This document shows, piece by piece, positions 24,280-35,872 of a DNA stretch of 64,000 bases (position 1 is the first letter of the stretch; each line of letters opens with the position of its first letter). The notes under the pieces were generated by a model, which worked only from the letters and a program-made list of their open reading frames with translations, ran no database searches and had not been told where the DNA came from. The translations under genes and the position numbers were made by a program. Source of the stretch: Syncephalis plumigaleata (Eukaryota; Zoopagomycota; Zoopagomycetes; Zoopagales; Piptocephalidaceae); assembly GCA_025201365.1 (NCBI GenBank), contig JAIXMF010000013.1:248001-312000 (forward strand). The letters run 5' to 3'.

Positions 24280-27143
24280 ATGAGTGATCCACCAGTGCCA
24301 TGCAGCCTATGTCTGCTAGTAATACTGCTGGTAGTACTGGACGTACAACTAGTAGTTCTGTCGAACGTAAATCCTCACGTAAAGTGATGCAACTGCTATT
24401 GAAATGGATATGCAGGACATTCATCGTAACTATTACGAGGATAAGGAGATTATCAAGCATGGCTACCAGCGACATGATCCCTACTTTATGGATGTGCCAG
24501 ATGAACATGGCGTGAAACTGACCAAGAATCCAAGTCAACGCTCGCATGTCTCGAATCAGCATAGTTCGACTACTGGCGGTACTACCACCGATCCCGGTGC
24601 ACAATACACGCTTGATGTCGACTACGGCTATGATGTCACTCATCATCCTCATGATAGTGAACTCGATTATGAAGATGTTACCACTGGTGGTAATCTACAC
24701 AAGAGTAGCGAGAATCTTCGTGATCATTCTGCTACAACGGGTGGCAATCATACAAATCATCCATTGCCACCCACCAAGGAATTCGCCTATACTGGTCACA
24801 AGTTGTCCGATATTAAGGATGACGAATCGAAAGATTCAGGCGATGAAGATGACGACGACACACAGTCAGTGTCATCGCATGGCACGGTAAAGCGTAGAAA
24901 AACACCCATAAGTAGCATCAGTTTCTGGTATCGTTTGTCGCCCTTTATGCGATATCTTATTGTGGGTGCACTCGGTGCCATTTTATTTATTATTCCGGCC
25001 ATTCTTATAGCGGTATTGGCGGATGTTAGCGATCAGAAACGATCGAGCTCGATTCTCTACGCTAAATACGTGGCTGTAGACTGGCTTAGTTGGATCGGGT
25101 TTATGTGGATCATTTCTATGTTGAATCACTTTTGTTTAGATCGTGTGCCACGAGCAGTCGTCAAAATCAATCACATGCTATGGGGTGTTTGTACCGAGAA
25201 AACCAAATGGCGTATTGAAGTAAGTTGATTTGCTTGCTTGCTATCCTCTTATAACTGACTAATTTATTATTATTATTTTCTAGTATTATATTGCTATTAA
25301 GTTCTATGTCAAGATTCTTCTATTCTGGGCATGGGCCTGGGGCTCGTTTGCATTCACTCAACTGGTCTATCCTTCCTCGCCTTACCTGACTCAAGATGAT
25401 GTTGCCAATAAACGTGACTTCCACGTTCCCGATTATTACATGACCGTCTACCGTATATTTATGGCTTTATTCTTTGGAGCTGTCCTACTACTAGTAGAGA
25501 AGATGATTCTACAAATTATTGGTAAGTAGATTCATAAGCTATAATCAATCAGCCAGCTAACAATAATTTATGATAGCCATTCGATTCCATCGTACAGCTT
25601 ATCGTGATCGTATTCGTCAGAACAAGAATGAAATTAGGATTATTGATCGATTAAGCGATGCTGCTCGTCGAATGCGTCGTGGTTCGCAGACCAACTATTT
25701 CAACATTCCAATACCAGGACATGCATCGGGTACTAGTACACCTGGATGGTTCGGTACTGGTGGTACTGGTGGTGTACCCAATGGACCTACCAGTCCTGCC
25801 AGACATCCTGGACATGCGCCTCAAGCCTCCGTCTCTACCGTGGCATTCACCGAGGTGCCCACCATGTCTGATGGCACGATCAACGGATCAACACGTCGTG
25901 GTCGTCCCGGTATGCAGCCACCACATCTGATCAGTGCACTCAATCGTAAATTGCAGTATATCGCCATGGCGGATCAACCGCACTTGCAAACGAATCGTAT
26001 CGACATGAGCTCAAATCATCATGCGCGTAAACAAGCCCGCTGGCTCTATGATACACTCTCTGAGGGTACATCACGCGAATTGACGGTCGACGACTTTTAC
26101 AAATGTTTCGAAACACGTGCCGCAGCCGAGGAAGCATTCGCTATATTCGATCGCGATGACAATGGCGATCTTAGTCGACGTGAGATGCGCGATGTAATGC
26201 TACGCGTCTATAAGGAACGAAAAGATCTAGCGGCTGCCCTACGCGATCTATCACAATGTGTCGGTAAACTCGATAACATTCTTTTATCGTTGGCATTGAT
26301 CATCTACGTATTCATGGTGCTCAACATTGTTAGTGGCAAGAATGTCGCCACCACCGTACTACCATTCGGTTCATTGCTAGTGGCACTTTCATTTATCTTT
26401 GGACAAACGGCCAAGAACACATTTGATTCTATCATTTTCGTATTCGTTACTGTAAGTAATTATGCTGATTTGTTTATTTGCTTGTTCGCTAACATATCTT
26501 TATATAGCATCCGTATGATACTGGTGACATGGTTTACATTGATGCAAATCAAATGGTAGTCGACAATATGGGTCTACTTACCACGACATTCCTACGTACA
26601 GATGGTCAACTGGTATACGCGCCCAATATTGTTTTATCCAGTAAATTCATTCATAATATTCGCCGGTCGCAAAATATGAATGAAACCATCGAGATTCAAG
26701 TGGACTTTTACACGCCACACGAGAAGATTGCGGAATTGGCTCGACGCCTTGAAGAGTTCCTTGAAACACAAATGCCACGTGACTTTGTTCCTAAGTTAAC
26801 GATCAATCTTGGTAGTATCGATAATACGAATCGTCTTGCACTTACCATGGTCATCGAGCATAAGAGTAACTGGCAGGATGGTGGACGTCGCTGGACACGT
26901 CGTACTAAATTCATGATGGCACTCAAGGAGATTATCACGGAATTGGATCTACGCTACTATCTACCACCGCAACGTGTGGAGTATTTGTCGCCATCGCGTT
27001 CCGCACCACCAGCCGATCAGCCATGGGCACCGTATCCAGGCAATCCAGATGATGCAGCATCATCAAGTGGCTCGCAAGGATTAAGACAGCGTAATAATGG
27101 CAATCAACAGCTTACAGCAACGAGATGGCTAAACAGGCATTAG
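24280..27143 (+). CDS. EF-hand mechanosensitive ion channel, MscS family
   Basis: Later exons are clear: about 24416-25219, 25284-25521, 25577-26451, 26508-27143. The protein has a polar, acidic cytosolic N-terminus and transmembrane helices (MRYLIVGALGAILFIIPAIL and onward). A Gly/Pro-rich loop and an EF-hand (DRDDNGDLSRREM) follow, then the MscS pore helix region (LPFGSLLVALSFIFGQTAKN) and a beta domain (HPYDTGDMVYIDANQMVV). This is the layout of fungal Msy1/Msy2-type channels of the ER and cell envelope, which gate on membrane tension and handle calcium during osmotic shock. The 5' end is ambiguous. Either ATG 24280 with a 49-nt intron (24367-24415) keeps the frame, or ATG 24300 (MQPMSASNTAG) is the start and a one-base slip lies near 24388. 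The second reads more like a natural N-terminus. Exact topology was not computed. Confidence 0.88.
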
Positions 27144-27278
27144 TCATGAATCAAGTGATGTAAGCATAATCGTATACTATGCTGATACGATACTATTAAC
27201 AAATAAACATTCTGTTATTAATATTATTATTACAATAAGATAAATTAGTTTGAAATGAAGACAATGATTGTTTGCCTA

Positions 27279-27279
<1 letters not shown>

Positions 27280-27310
<31 letters not shown>
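27280..27310. repeat. (ATG)n microsatellite
   Basis: About ten tandem ATG/GAT units in the 3' flank of the MscS gene, directly left of the first MITE copy. Confidence 0.8.
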
Positions 27311-27312
<2 letters not shown>

Positions 27313-27317
27313 AACTA

Positions 27318-27544
27318 CAGGCTTTTTCCATCCAATTTGCGCAGTTAGCATTTTGTCTTTACGAATAAATAATAGTTATCGCTATCAATAAATGATCCAT
27401 TACTAATACTGAATTGTTATTATTATCATACTGTGTCAATTGGTATTTCTACAGTGATAATAATGTTAACAATTGTGTAAATCTGTTTATTAATAAACCG
27501 CAAAAGTTAAAGGATAAATGCGCAAATTGGATGGAAAAACACTG
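27318..27544. mobile_element. MITE, Tc1/mariner type, copy 1
   Basis: A 227-bp non-coding element. It starts CAGGCTTTTTCCATCC and ends GGATGGAAAAACACTG; the two ends are inverted repeats of about 27 nt (matching through CCAATTTGCGCA). It is flanked by TA on both sides (27316-27317 and 27545-27546), the target duplication typical of Tc1/mariner transposition. The ends and the subterminal part (GTTAACAATTGTGTAAATCT) match copy 2 at 30927-31164. No transposase is encoded, so it would depend on one supplied elsewhere. It lies between the MscS and PP2C genes, close to the promoter of the latter. Confidence 0.85.
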
Positions 27545-27734
27545 TATAAATATCGTGTTTGTGTGGAGATGTACCACCACCATCTCTTTCTTTCCCCACT
27601 TTCTCTCGATTTGGCACTTCCCTGTTTCTCACCTCTCTTTTTCTTATTGAACAACCTCGTTACCCTTGTTCATCCTCCATTCTACTGGCAAACTATTAAG
27701 CAATCCGACCATTAGGCATGTTAGTATATATGGT

Positions 27735-29107
27735 ATGCGTGCTAGACCCTATCACTACTTGTTAGCAGCTGCCTGGCGCGGTAAATCCAGCTGGTACACG
27801 TTGGCAGCAAAGCACACGTCTTTGTTGAAACCGCCTACTACCACGTCAAAGTCACCGTCGCTATTGTCCACGGCTACAGAAAAGTCAGTAGCGAATGTCA
27901 GTGGCACAATTACTATTCCGCATAAAATACCAAATATTCACGAGTTATCCGCGCAACATCGTTTGAAAACTCGTCGTCGTGTGGATGCAGGAGGCGATGC
28001 ATTCTTTTGTGCCACGGATCATGATGCAGTAGCATTAGGTAAGATGACATGATTGGTAGTGCTCGTATAGGATGACATTGATGTCTAACAACGTGATTAT
28101 TTGTATAGGTGTTGCAGATGGTGTATCTGAATCAGCCAAGGTAATTATTCTACTAGTACATTGTTGACTATGCAACTAATCACTATATGAATAGTATGGC
28201 GGTAATCCATCAGAATTCTCATGGCTCATGATGGAGATGGCATCAGATCGTTTTCATAAGATACAACAGCAACGATTAAAGAAACAGAATGTAGACGGAT
28301 ATATACCACGAGAATCAGTGGTGGATGCACGTGAGATCATGGAGGGTGCCTATGAAGATATGCTTGCACGATCACCATTGATTACTGGTAAGTAGTAGGA
28401 TGAAGCATAAATAGGATCTATAATAACAGCTATAATCATCATAGGTAGTAGTACCGTATGTTTATTGACATTATGTCAAGAGACTGGTGTACTAGACTCG
28501 GCCACCTTAGGTGATAGTGGCTATGCAGTATTCCGTGATGGTCGTTTACATCATCGTTCAACTGTACAGCAACATCGATTCAATTACCCGTATCAATTAT
28601 CAATTAGAACACTGCAGTCAACAGATATTCATACAACGGATGTTACTCTATCATCTGATGGCGGTAAAGCAATTGAGAAGCACTTGACTGAAACTACTGT
28701 CGCGAATGGACCTATACTGCCTAAAGATGCGGTAACAGATAGTCATCAGTTGCAAGATGGTGATCTAGTTCTACTTGCATCAGATGGGTTCATGGATAAT
28801 ATGCATGAGAATGAAGTGGTACAAGTAATAGAAACGGAACCATCCCTACTGACTGATGCACGACAATGGGATTCGGAATTAGAGGATGCACTGTGTCGTG
28901 TTGCATGGCGACTAGTACAAACATCCTGGACACTCTCGCAGGATCCTAATCGTTTATCACCTTGGGCACAGTCAGCTCGTGACCTTGATGCAAGTTATTC
29001 GATGGGCGGGTAAGTTATTTATCGATTATATACATTACTAATTACTCATTCCAAATAGAAAACCAGATGATATCACATTAATGCTTGCTCTTGTAAGAAG
29101 ACTGTAA
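27735..29107 (+). CDS. PTC7: PP2C-type protein phosphatase, PTC7/PPTC7-like
   Basis: Five exons (27735-28038, 28109-28140, 28195-28387, 28445-29009, 29059-29107) give 380 aa. PP2C metal-binding motifs are present in order: DAGGDAFF, GVADGVSES (across intron 1), GSSTVCL, LGDSGYAVF, ASDGFMDN and KPDDITLML. The order and the short divergent catalytic core fit the PTC7/PPTC7 branch, mitochondrial Mg/Mn-dependent Ser/Thr phosphatases that act on coenzyme Q and import proteins. The N-terminus (MRARPYHYLLAAAWRGKSSW) is rich in Arg, Ala and Ser and lacks acids, as expected for a mitochondrial targeting peptide. ATG 27735 was chosen for that reason. Converges on RRP8. Confidence 0.87.
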
Positions 29108-29422
29108 TCAATACGATATAACTAAGCAATTGAATGATCATTTCTCGATATCATTCAAAGATCAAGTCAACATAAACCAAATTCATTCATGTACTCTATT
29201 TTAGGTTTATAGGCTTGTCTTTCTTTTCGATACACAACAGCGATGCGATGATGATGGTTCATATTGCTTACACTTTTACATCTATTAATAACAATGTATA
29301 CTTTCTAATTCATTAGTGTCTGAATGATTTGATAACTAATCAATGAACATGTTAACATTCTATAATCTCGTATTTTACATGTCAATACGAATAATGGAGT
29401 TTATTAAACCAATGTCTATTTA
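29108..29422. other. Convergent 3' spacer PTC7/RRP8
   Basis: About 315 bp between two stop codons, AT-rich and without coding signal; it must hold both polyadenylation regions. Confidence 0.5.
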
Positions 29423-30795
29423 TTAACGTCGTTTATATATACATGGTTTTAATATGAGTTCATTATCACGTAATGGTCTTGTTTCTTTTGCAGTCTTGTT
29501 CTTATTATTCTTGCTTGATTGATTCGTATCAATTGCTTTTCCTTTCGTAAAATCAAAACATATAAACATTTTGTTTTTATCATCCTACATGTATAATTCA
29601 ATGTTAATGCACATTTCTACTACACTAATCGATTAAACTAGTAGCACTTACCTTATGTTGAAGTTCAAATCCCATAGAAGTTAATATCTTTACAAATCGA
29701 TCAACACTGGTAAATCGACTTTTAACTTCGGCTACCTTCAGTTCACCACTAACATGTGAACAAGGATAAGTTAATATCGTTGCTGTAACATAAATAGCAA
29801 TATCACCTACCCTGGACGTAGTATTCTATAAGCTTCACGTAGGAAATCAATAAAGTTGGTGCCCATGAGCGATAAACAGAATATTACCATATCAGCCGCG
29901 TTATCTGACATGGGCACATTAGCGATATCGCACGCGGTAATCCGCTCATTTCCCGCTACCAAATCAAACGAGTGTATACGATGAGCTTGCCCAACGCGTA
30001 ATGCCAGCATGGCTTCACCGCAACCCATATCAGCTACGGTTAATGGTTCGGTACGCGATTGCAATTCTGCAATATAACGATCAAGTGGATTCTCCGGCCA
30101 TTCCTCCACTTGTGATCGAAATCCTTCGTGATACTATGATAGTCAATATATAGACACATTAACAGAGAAGCATGATTCATTACTACTATTATACTGGTTA
30201 TTCTAGCTTACTTGTTCAAACAGTTCCGGTTGCTCTGAGAATAACTTGAACGACGTATCACCCGATGTCGTATATAATTGCTCGTTAAGCCATCGAAACC
30301 GTGCACCATGCAATTTCTTCTTCATTTGTTGCTGTAATGGTGTTAATCCATCCTTGCTATTGCTACTACTATTTGTGCTATCCTTTGCTATATTACGCGT
30401 TCGTTTTATTGATACTCGCGTGTCTATACTCGTTGCATCCTAAGATTATTGATAAGTTATTCGTTTAGCGTAGTGTATGTATACTACTAGTTTACCTTGT
30501 TCATTTTTCGTTTATTTTTAGTACTTTTATCCGTAGCTTGAATTACATTCGTATGAGTCGGTTTATTTGCACTGTTACCAGACTCGGTTGTTATAGCAAC
30601 ACCGGATTGACGTGCTGCATCTCTAGCGGCACTTTTGGCCAATGCCTAATAATGACTACTGATTAGTATTTATGTTATAGTATGTATTATTACTATTATC
30701 ATGGATATACTATAGTGGTAACATACCTCCTTCAGCTGTTGTTTCTGTCGTGAAGCAAACAGTGAACGTCGCGGTTGTTGTTGTTGTTTAGGCAT
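29423..30795 (-). CDS. RRP8: Rrp8 rRNA-processing methyltransferase
   Basis: Six exons (30727-30795, 30496-30645, 30212-30439, 29811-30133, 29652-29748, 29423-29584) give 342 aa. The N-terminal third is basic and low in complexity (nucleolar-type). The Rrp8 signature follows: KKKLHGARFRWLNEQLY, then YHEGFRSQVEEWPENPLDRY, the SAM-binding VADMGCGEAMLA, the family motif VIFCLSLMGTN and LREAYRILRPGGELKVAEV. Rrp8 methylates N1 of an adenine in 25S/28S rRNA and aids pre-rRNA cleavage; its animal homologue (nucleomethylin) also takes part in rDNA silencing. The terminal strand MFICFDFTK is followed by a short basic tail. Start is the first ATG in frame. Confidence 0.92.
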
Positions 30796-30926
30796 TAGAG
30801 TAGGAATCGTAGAGAAAACAATTTTATTGAATAAAAAAGAAATAAAAAGCTCAAAACAGCAATCAATCTTGTAATCCAATTGATATAGTATATCTAATTC
30901 CTATTCATCATCGTATGATCTATATA

Positions 30927-31164
30927 CAGGCTTTTTCCATCCAATTTGCGCAGTTAGCCATTTGTCCTTACGAATAAATAATAGTAATGTTAACACTTAC
31001 GTATTTAGATGTGAGTAGCAGCGATAATCCTCAATTGCTAGGGCAATGACAACTACTCAATAATAATAGTAATGTGATAATGGTGTTAACAATTGTGTAA
31101 ATCTATTTATTAATGAACTGCAAATGTTAAAGGCTAACTGCGCAAATTGGATGGAAAAACACTG
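30927..31164. mobile_element. MITE, Tc1/mariner type, copy 2
   Basis: A 238-bp element with the same ends as copy 1 (CAGGCTTTTTCCATCC ... GGATGGAAAAACACTG), inverted repeats of about 32 nt, and TA duplications at 30925-30926 and 31165-31166. Its two ends match each other slightly better than those of copy 1 (TGCGCAGTTAGC versus GCTAACTGCGCA), so it may be younger. The middle third differs from copy 1. It is non-coding. It lies 130 bp upstream of the RRP8 start and could affect that promoter. Confidence 0.87.
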
Positions 31165-32277
31165 TAGTATAGATTGTAGTTGATACTTGTCTTATAAATA
31201 AAGAACAAGTAGCTGTAGCTTTATTCTCTTTGTTTGTTACGTGTTGCCACGCTTGCACATATGATAGGTCATTGTTGATGATGATTGGCATGTACAACAG
31301 CTGCATCTACTAATTAGATTGATGGATGAGATGGGATAGGATAGGATAGGATGGGAGGGAAGGTAAGAGTTGCGTGAGGTTTATTACCAATTAAGTTACT
31401 AATGCATAGAGAGAAGCTTGACTACCAAAATAACTGTACAGATACATGCGTACACATCCATATCCATATCCACATACTTGCACATATCTCGTTCTACTCG
31501 CGTGTGTGTGTGTCTACTTTGTATTCTTTGCTTTCTTTTTTGTCATCTTGTTTTTATCATTACTATTGTTATTACTACTACTCTAATATATACTACATTA
31601 TACTACTATTACACTACTACTACTATTAATGTAAGTAGCTACTATTTAGGAATTGTGTTGTGCCTTATTAAAACGAGGAGTCAAGGGGTAGTGGTTTATT
31701 TGTGTTGCTATAAAATGGCATTTCTCTGTAAACTCCGCCTGCTTCACTCTCCTTCACTCCTTTATCCTTGACTGGTGGCGGATATAAATCTAGTCTAGTT
31801 ATGCTATTACTAACAACGCATTATCAAATCATAACAATAGTAACAGCAGCAATAACAATAACAACAATTAGTACAAGGATACATACAGATATACATATAG
31901 AAAACTAGAAAGAACCAAGTAATTTGATTCATAACAACAACAACAACGGCACTCTTCACCAGTGTTTTGATACGAATATTGGTGTGTGTGTACATGCGTG
32001 TGATAGTGGCATCATTCATAGAAGTTATAATAATATATAAAGGCCATTTAGTCACAGTAAGTAACTAGACGGATATCTCATTGTATGCGAGCTTCCCCAT
32101 TTATATGCTTATTCGTATTACATGACTTGAATAGTTTGCTAGTAAGCAAGAGCAATAGTCTCCTATTTATAGATGCTTATTAGCAAGTAGCACTCACTGT
32201 TGTGATTATTGTTATTGATGACTATAGAGACTTGTTATTTTCACCAATTCTAAATCGACAACACCATCACTATTCAT

Positions 32278-32345
32278 CTTTTCTTTCTCTCCTTTCTCTC
32301 GCTCTCTCTCTCTCTCTCTCTCGTTCGCTCTCCCTTTTTTCCTTA
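32278..32345 (+). promoter_or_regulatory. CT-rich tract upstream of GAR-domain gene
   Basis: Nearly pure C/T on the plus strand, including a (CT)n run at about 32301-32322, 240 bp before the start codon. Long pyrimidine tracts are common just upstream of transcription starts in fungal promoters. The role is inferred. Confidence 0.35.
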
Positions 32346-32581
32346 CCTTTCAACAAAAAAGGTCCCACTCGACCTTTCTAACCTCTTGCATATCTGTTCT
32401 ACGTTGTCAACGTTTAGTTTCAACTACTCATCGTGTTAGTCTTCAATTACTTCTTGTGCAACGCTAGTAGTTCACATCTCGAGCTCATCAGCTGTTATGC
32501 ACCATTATTAACGAGTATCTTGATATTTCTTGCATTTATTACAGCCACACCTATAAACACCATTACTCTGCATATCCATCG

Positions 32582-35500
32582 ATGGCACTTGCAGAACCAA
32601 CACCGCAACTGGCCAATATTCTAGGAGCACGGGCGTCATTGTTAATGGAGAGTAACTCGGAAGTATCGAGTCAGGGAAGCAATAGTGACACAGTTACCAC
32701 TGCCACTTCAACCACAATGGCCACCACCACCACATCTACTTCTACCTCTACTACTACTACTACCGCATCTGACACGGCATCGATCATTGCCACGACATCC
32801 CTTGTAGCTAGTGCCAAGCTTAAACTAGAGAATGCGATGGCGGCCAGTAACGCGACTCATACCAGTTCTGTGCGTTCTCTCTCCACCAATAGCACCACCA
32901 CACTTGTTAATCAGCCATTACCGAGTATGCCATCGGCTCCGCCTTCTAGCACGGGTAGTGGCCGGCATCGTCAGCATAAGCGTACGGAAAGTCAAGTGAT
33001 GGTGTCGGCGCGTGCCTTAAACGAGTTAAGAGCCAAATTCGACACTATCGGCGAGACACCCACGCGTAATGAAGTTAGTCTCACGGAACTGATGTCAAAG
33101 TTCCAAATGGGTCAGGAGGAAGTGAATCTATGGCTGGGAGCGACTACGGTCGCGTTAGCCTCGTTGGAAGCGGGTGGGCTTGGCTCGCTAGAGGACCTGG
33201 AGGGTACTGCCGCTTTAGTGGTATCGGTCAATCGTTTCACCCTCCAGATGGAGAGTCTCACCAGTATCGGGAAGGATATTCGACGACGCTTGCAACTCGA
33301 GAGCAGTCCCGATATTGATGCGCAACAAGTCGAGAAGGATTGCGACATGCTCGAACAAAGCTGGCGCGAATTACGTGAGCGTGTAACTGCTGCACGTAAA
33401 ATGGCCGTCGAAATACAGGAGCGAGATCAGGAGACCGAGAATATATTCCGCGTACTTGATGCTGATGTAACACGATCGCTAGGTGCATCCAACACGAGTG
33501 CAGGCACGTTAGATGCACTGGAGCGTCGTCTAATCGCTCTGGAGACGCGTGTCAAGGAGATGGCACCTGCAGATGTACGTGCACGCGAGAGACTTGAGGC
33601 ACGTGTACGATCAGTGCGTAATACGCTTAAAGGGGCACGAGCCGCTGCTAATCGACGACATGATACGTTTACCGCGGTAGCTGGACAATTGGACGATTTA
33701 CTCTCCACCCTACGTACTGTTGCCACACGATGTTTAACATCGCTTCGAGATTGTGAGGAGCATTTCAAAAAGGAACCTACCAATGCAGCTGCCGGTATGA
33801 CAGCCGAGGCTAAGCAACATGTCTCCGAGTTCCAGGCGAAACGTAAACATTACACACCCGCCGTGGAGAAGTTGCTGCAACTATTATCCTCGAGTGTGAT
33901 GGCTACTAAAGCGGCCAATGCTGCTACGGCATCGATGTCGTCGTCATTGGGTGCAACTCATTTAGCAACACCAGATGTGTCAGAAGATGAAGCGGAAGAG
34001 GTGAACGACCGCGAGGATCGTGCGGTAATGCGTCGTTATACCGATGCCGAACAGGCCTGGGAGCAAGTACAGGAGATCATGTGGGATGTTGATACGCTAC
34101 ATCAAGAGTTGGAAACGATGGAGGCCGATGCAAAGAGCAAGAAGAAAATCGCGTCAGATAGCGAGGAGGATGAAACGCATCTCTATCCTGAACTATCCGT
34201 GCTCTCTTCATTGTCACGCGGCGCATCACCATCCCATCGTTCGGATAGCAGCCATGAGGAGAAACCTGTAACGCGTGGCAAACGTCCTAAAACACCCTCG
34301 CGTCTTAAGCAACCGGGATTCATGCTAACGAATCGACCTGCCACTAGTCATGATCTACGTGCACCGCCTAATCCAAATCTGTTAACCGTACCATCTCCCT
34401 TGCCATGCCGTGCACCTACCGCTGCTGCTGCTGCTCATCATCAGCATCGTCAACGCTCGTATACACCTGATGTACCATCCCCGACTAGACGTGCAAAGTC
34501 ACCGAGTGTCGATGTAACAAATCGACGAATGGGTGCAGCCAGAGTTGCATCGCCTGCTCCTACAACTACTAATCGGACTACTGCTAATGCCAGTACTCGT
34601 ACTCGTACTCCACTACGACATCAACCGTCTGCCCATCAGTTACGTACTACGACTAGCGAGAGACCGACGAAGCCTCGTGCCGTTTCACCATTACCGCATA
34701 GTCGTACGACACCAGGTCGTTTCCTGAATGCCACGACATCTGCTCGTGATGCACGTCCATCATCATCGATGGCTCGTTATCAAAGCGCGCCATCTCCCAC
34801 GCCACCGGTGCATACTCGTCGTAGTAGTCATGGTGCCGCCATCACTCGTGCTTCCACTTCCATGGGTGTCCGCTCCTCTGGACCTAGATCACCTCCTTTG
34901 CCGGTACCGCGCGGTGCAGCGGGTACACGTGCAGTGGCCAGTGCAACACCAGCTCGTCTCGCCGCACATACGGCCACCGCTCGACCTGCTTCATCATTAG
35001 GCGGCTATGGTCGATCAACACCGACACCTGTACCGGCAAGTGTTCGTCGCGTTGAACGTGAATCGGGCAGATCTGCTTCCTCCATGGGCCAGTACGATCT
35101 AACACCTATGCCTGCCTCGGAAGGAGTCATTAGTCGACCGGCACCTTCATTGTTGTCGGCTACCGCTCGTTACTATGCTCCGGGTAAGAATGTATCCGCT
35201 GAACGAGCAGCTACACCATTGCCACCACCTACGGCTGATATCAATGATGATGACGACGACGATGGCATGGATCAAAATGGCAAGGGTGATGTATCGCCTC
35301 CTGTATCTAGTCGATCGCAAAGGAGTCGTCGTAGCTCCGATGATAACGTGCCTAGTATCGATGTCACCCAGAGTGCATCGTCCAAGCTACGTGTAAAATA
35401 TGTTCCTGATCGTAAGGATCCACTTGATATTCGTGTGGCGGCTATCGTCAATAATGCACCATTAAGCGTGCCCATACGACGTGTCAACAATGGTCGATAC

Positions 35501-35674
35501 TCCTTCGGTGGCAAGGTGTGGTTCTGTAAGATGGAGCCACCACCACCACCACCAAAGAACGGCTACGGTGCAGGCACTGTAGCGAGTAGACCGCGTGACA
35601 ATGTCAGTGTACGCGTTGGAGGCGGTTGGAAGGATCTTGAAGTTGTACTAATGGAATGTGCTATTGCCGACTAA
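32582..35674 (+). CDS. GAR (Gas2-related) domain cytoskeletal protein
   Basis: A single-exon 1030-aa protein. The N-terminal 100 residues are Ser/Thr-rich. Residues about 135-480 are helical and charged, resembling spectrin-type or coiled-coil segments (ARALNELRAKFDTIGETP, then ARERLEARVRSVRNTLKGAR). Residues about 480-930 are disordered, basic and full of SP/TP sites. The C-terminus (about 940-1022) is a GAR domain: DPLDIRVAAIVNNAPLSVPI, NGRYSFGGKVWFCKM and VRVGGGWKDLEVVL. GAR domains bind microtubules in Gas2 and spectraplakins. A coiled coil plus basic linker plus GAR suggests a microtubule-associated linker regulated by proline-directed kinases; no calponin-homology domain is present. Polyproline (PPPPPP) sits inside the GAR loop. 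The first ATG of the frame was taken. Confidence 0.85.
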   Translation: MALAEPTPQLANILGARASLLMESNSEVSSQGSNSDTVTTATSTTMATTTTSTSTSTTTTTASDTASIIATTSLVASAKLKLENAMAASNATHTSSVRSLSTNSTTTLVNQPLPSMPSAPPSSTGSGRHRQHKRTESQVMVSARALNELRAKFDTIGETPTRNEVSLTELMSKFQMGQEEVNLWLGATTVALASLEAGGLGSLEDLEGTAALVVSVNRFTLQMESLTSIGKDIRRRLQLESSPDIDAQQVEKDCDMLEQSWRELRERVTAARKMAVEIQERDQETENIFRVLDADVTRSLGASNTSAGTLDALERRLIALETRVKEMAPADVRARERLEARVRSVRNTLKGARAAANRRHDTFTAVAGQLDDLLSTLRTVATRCLTSLRDCEEHFKKEPTNAAAGMTAEAKQHVSEFQAKRKHYTPAVEKLLQLLSSSVMATKAANAATASMSSSLGATHLATPDVSEDEAEEVNDREDRAVMRRYTDAEQAWEQVQEIMWDVDTLHQELETMEADAKSKKKIASDSEEDETHLYPELSVLSSLSRGASPSHRSDSSHEEKPVTRGKRPKTPSRLKQPGFMLTNRPATSHDLRAPPNPNLLTVPSPLPCRAPTAAAAAHHQHRQRSYTPDVPSPTRRAKSPSVDVTNRRMGAARVASPAPTTTNRTTANASTRTRTPLRHQPSAHQLRTTTSERPTKPRAVSPLPHSRTTPGRFLNATTSARDARPSSSMARYQSAPSPTPPVHTRRSSHGAAITRASTSMGVRSSGPRSPPLPVPRGAAGTRAVASATPARLAAHTATARPASSLGGYGRSTPTPVPASVRRVERESGRSASSMGQYDLTPMPASEGVISRPAPSLLSATARYYAPGKNVSAERAATPLPPPTADINDDDDDDGMDQNGKGDVSPPVSSRSQRSRRSSDDNVPSIDVTQSASSKLRVKYVPDRKDPLDIRVAAIVNNAPLSVPIRRVNNGRYSFGGKVWFCKMEPPPPPPKNGYGAGTVASRPRDNVSVRVGGGWKDLEVVLMECAIAD

Positions 35675-35872
35675 GTGAAATGAATGTTTTTATGCGTTTT
35701 GTTGAGTATTCTCCCTCCTTTTCTTCATCTTCTTATTCCTCTTCTTGTTATCGCTATCTACATTCATTGATTAGCTATGGTCAGTCAATTGTTATCGAGA
35801 TGGATAATGGAATGTGACACTTGTTTATGGTAACTATTTTTTATTATTATATTAGCATTAATATTATAAATA

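Larger units (their letters stand above)
30796..32581. other. Spacer with MITE and CT-rich promoter region
   Basis: About 1.8 kb upstream of both RRP8 and the GAR-domain gene. It holds MITE copy 2 and TAGGA repeats near 31340-31355, plus (CTA)-rich runs near 31564-31630 and a pyrimidine block before the GAR gene. No coding gene is supported. Confidence 0.5.

Noticed and set aside
32301-32322. (CT)n run as a possible transposon end
   Set aside because: No inverted or direct partner and no target duplication; a promoter pyrimidine tract is the simpler reading.
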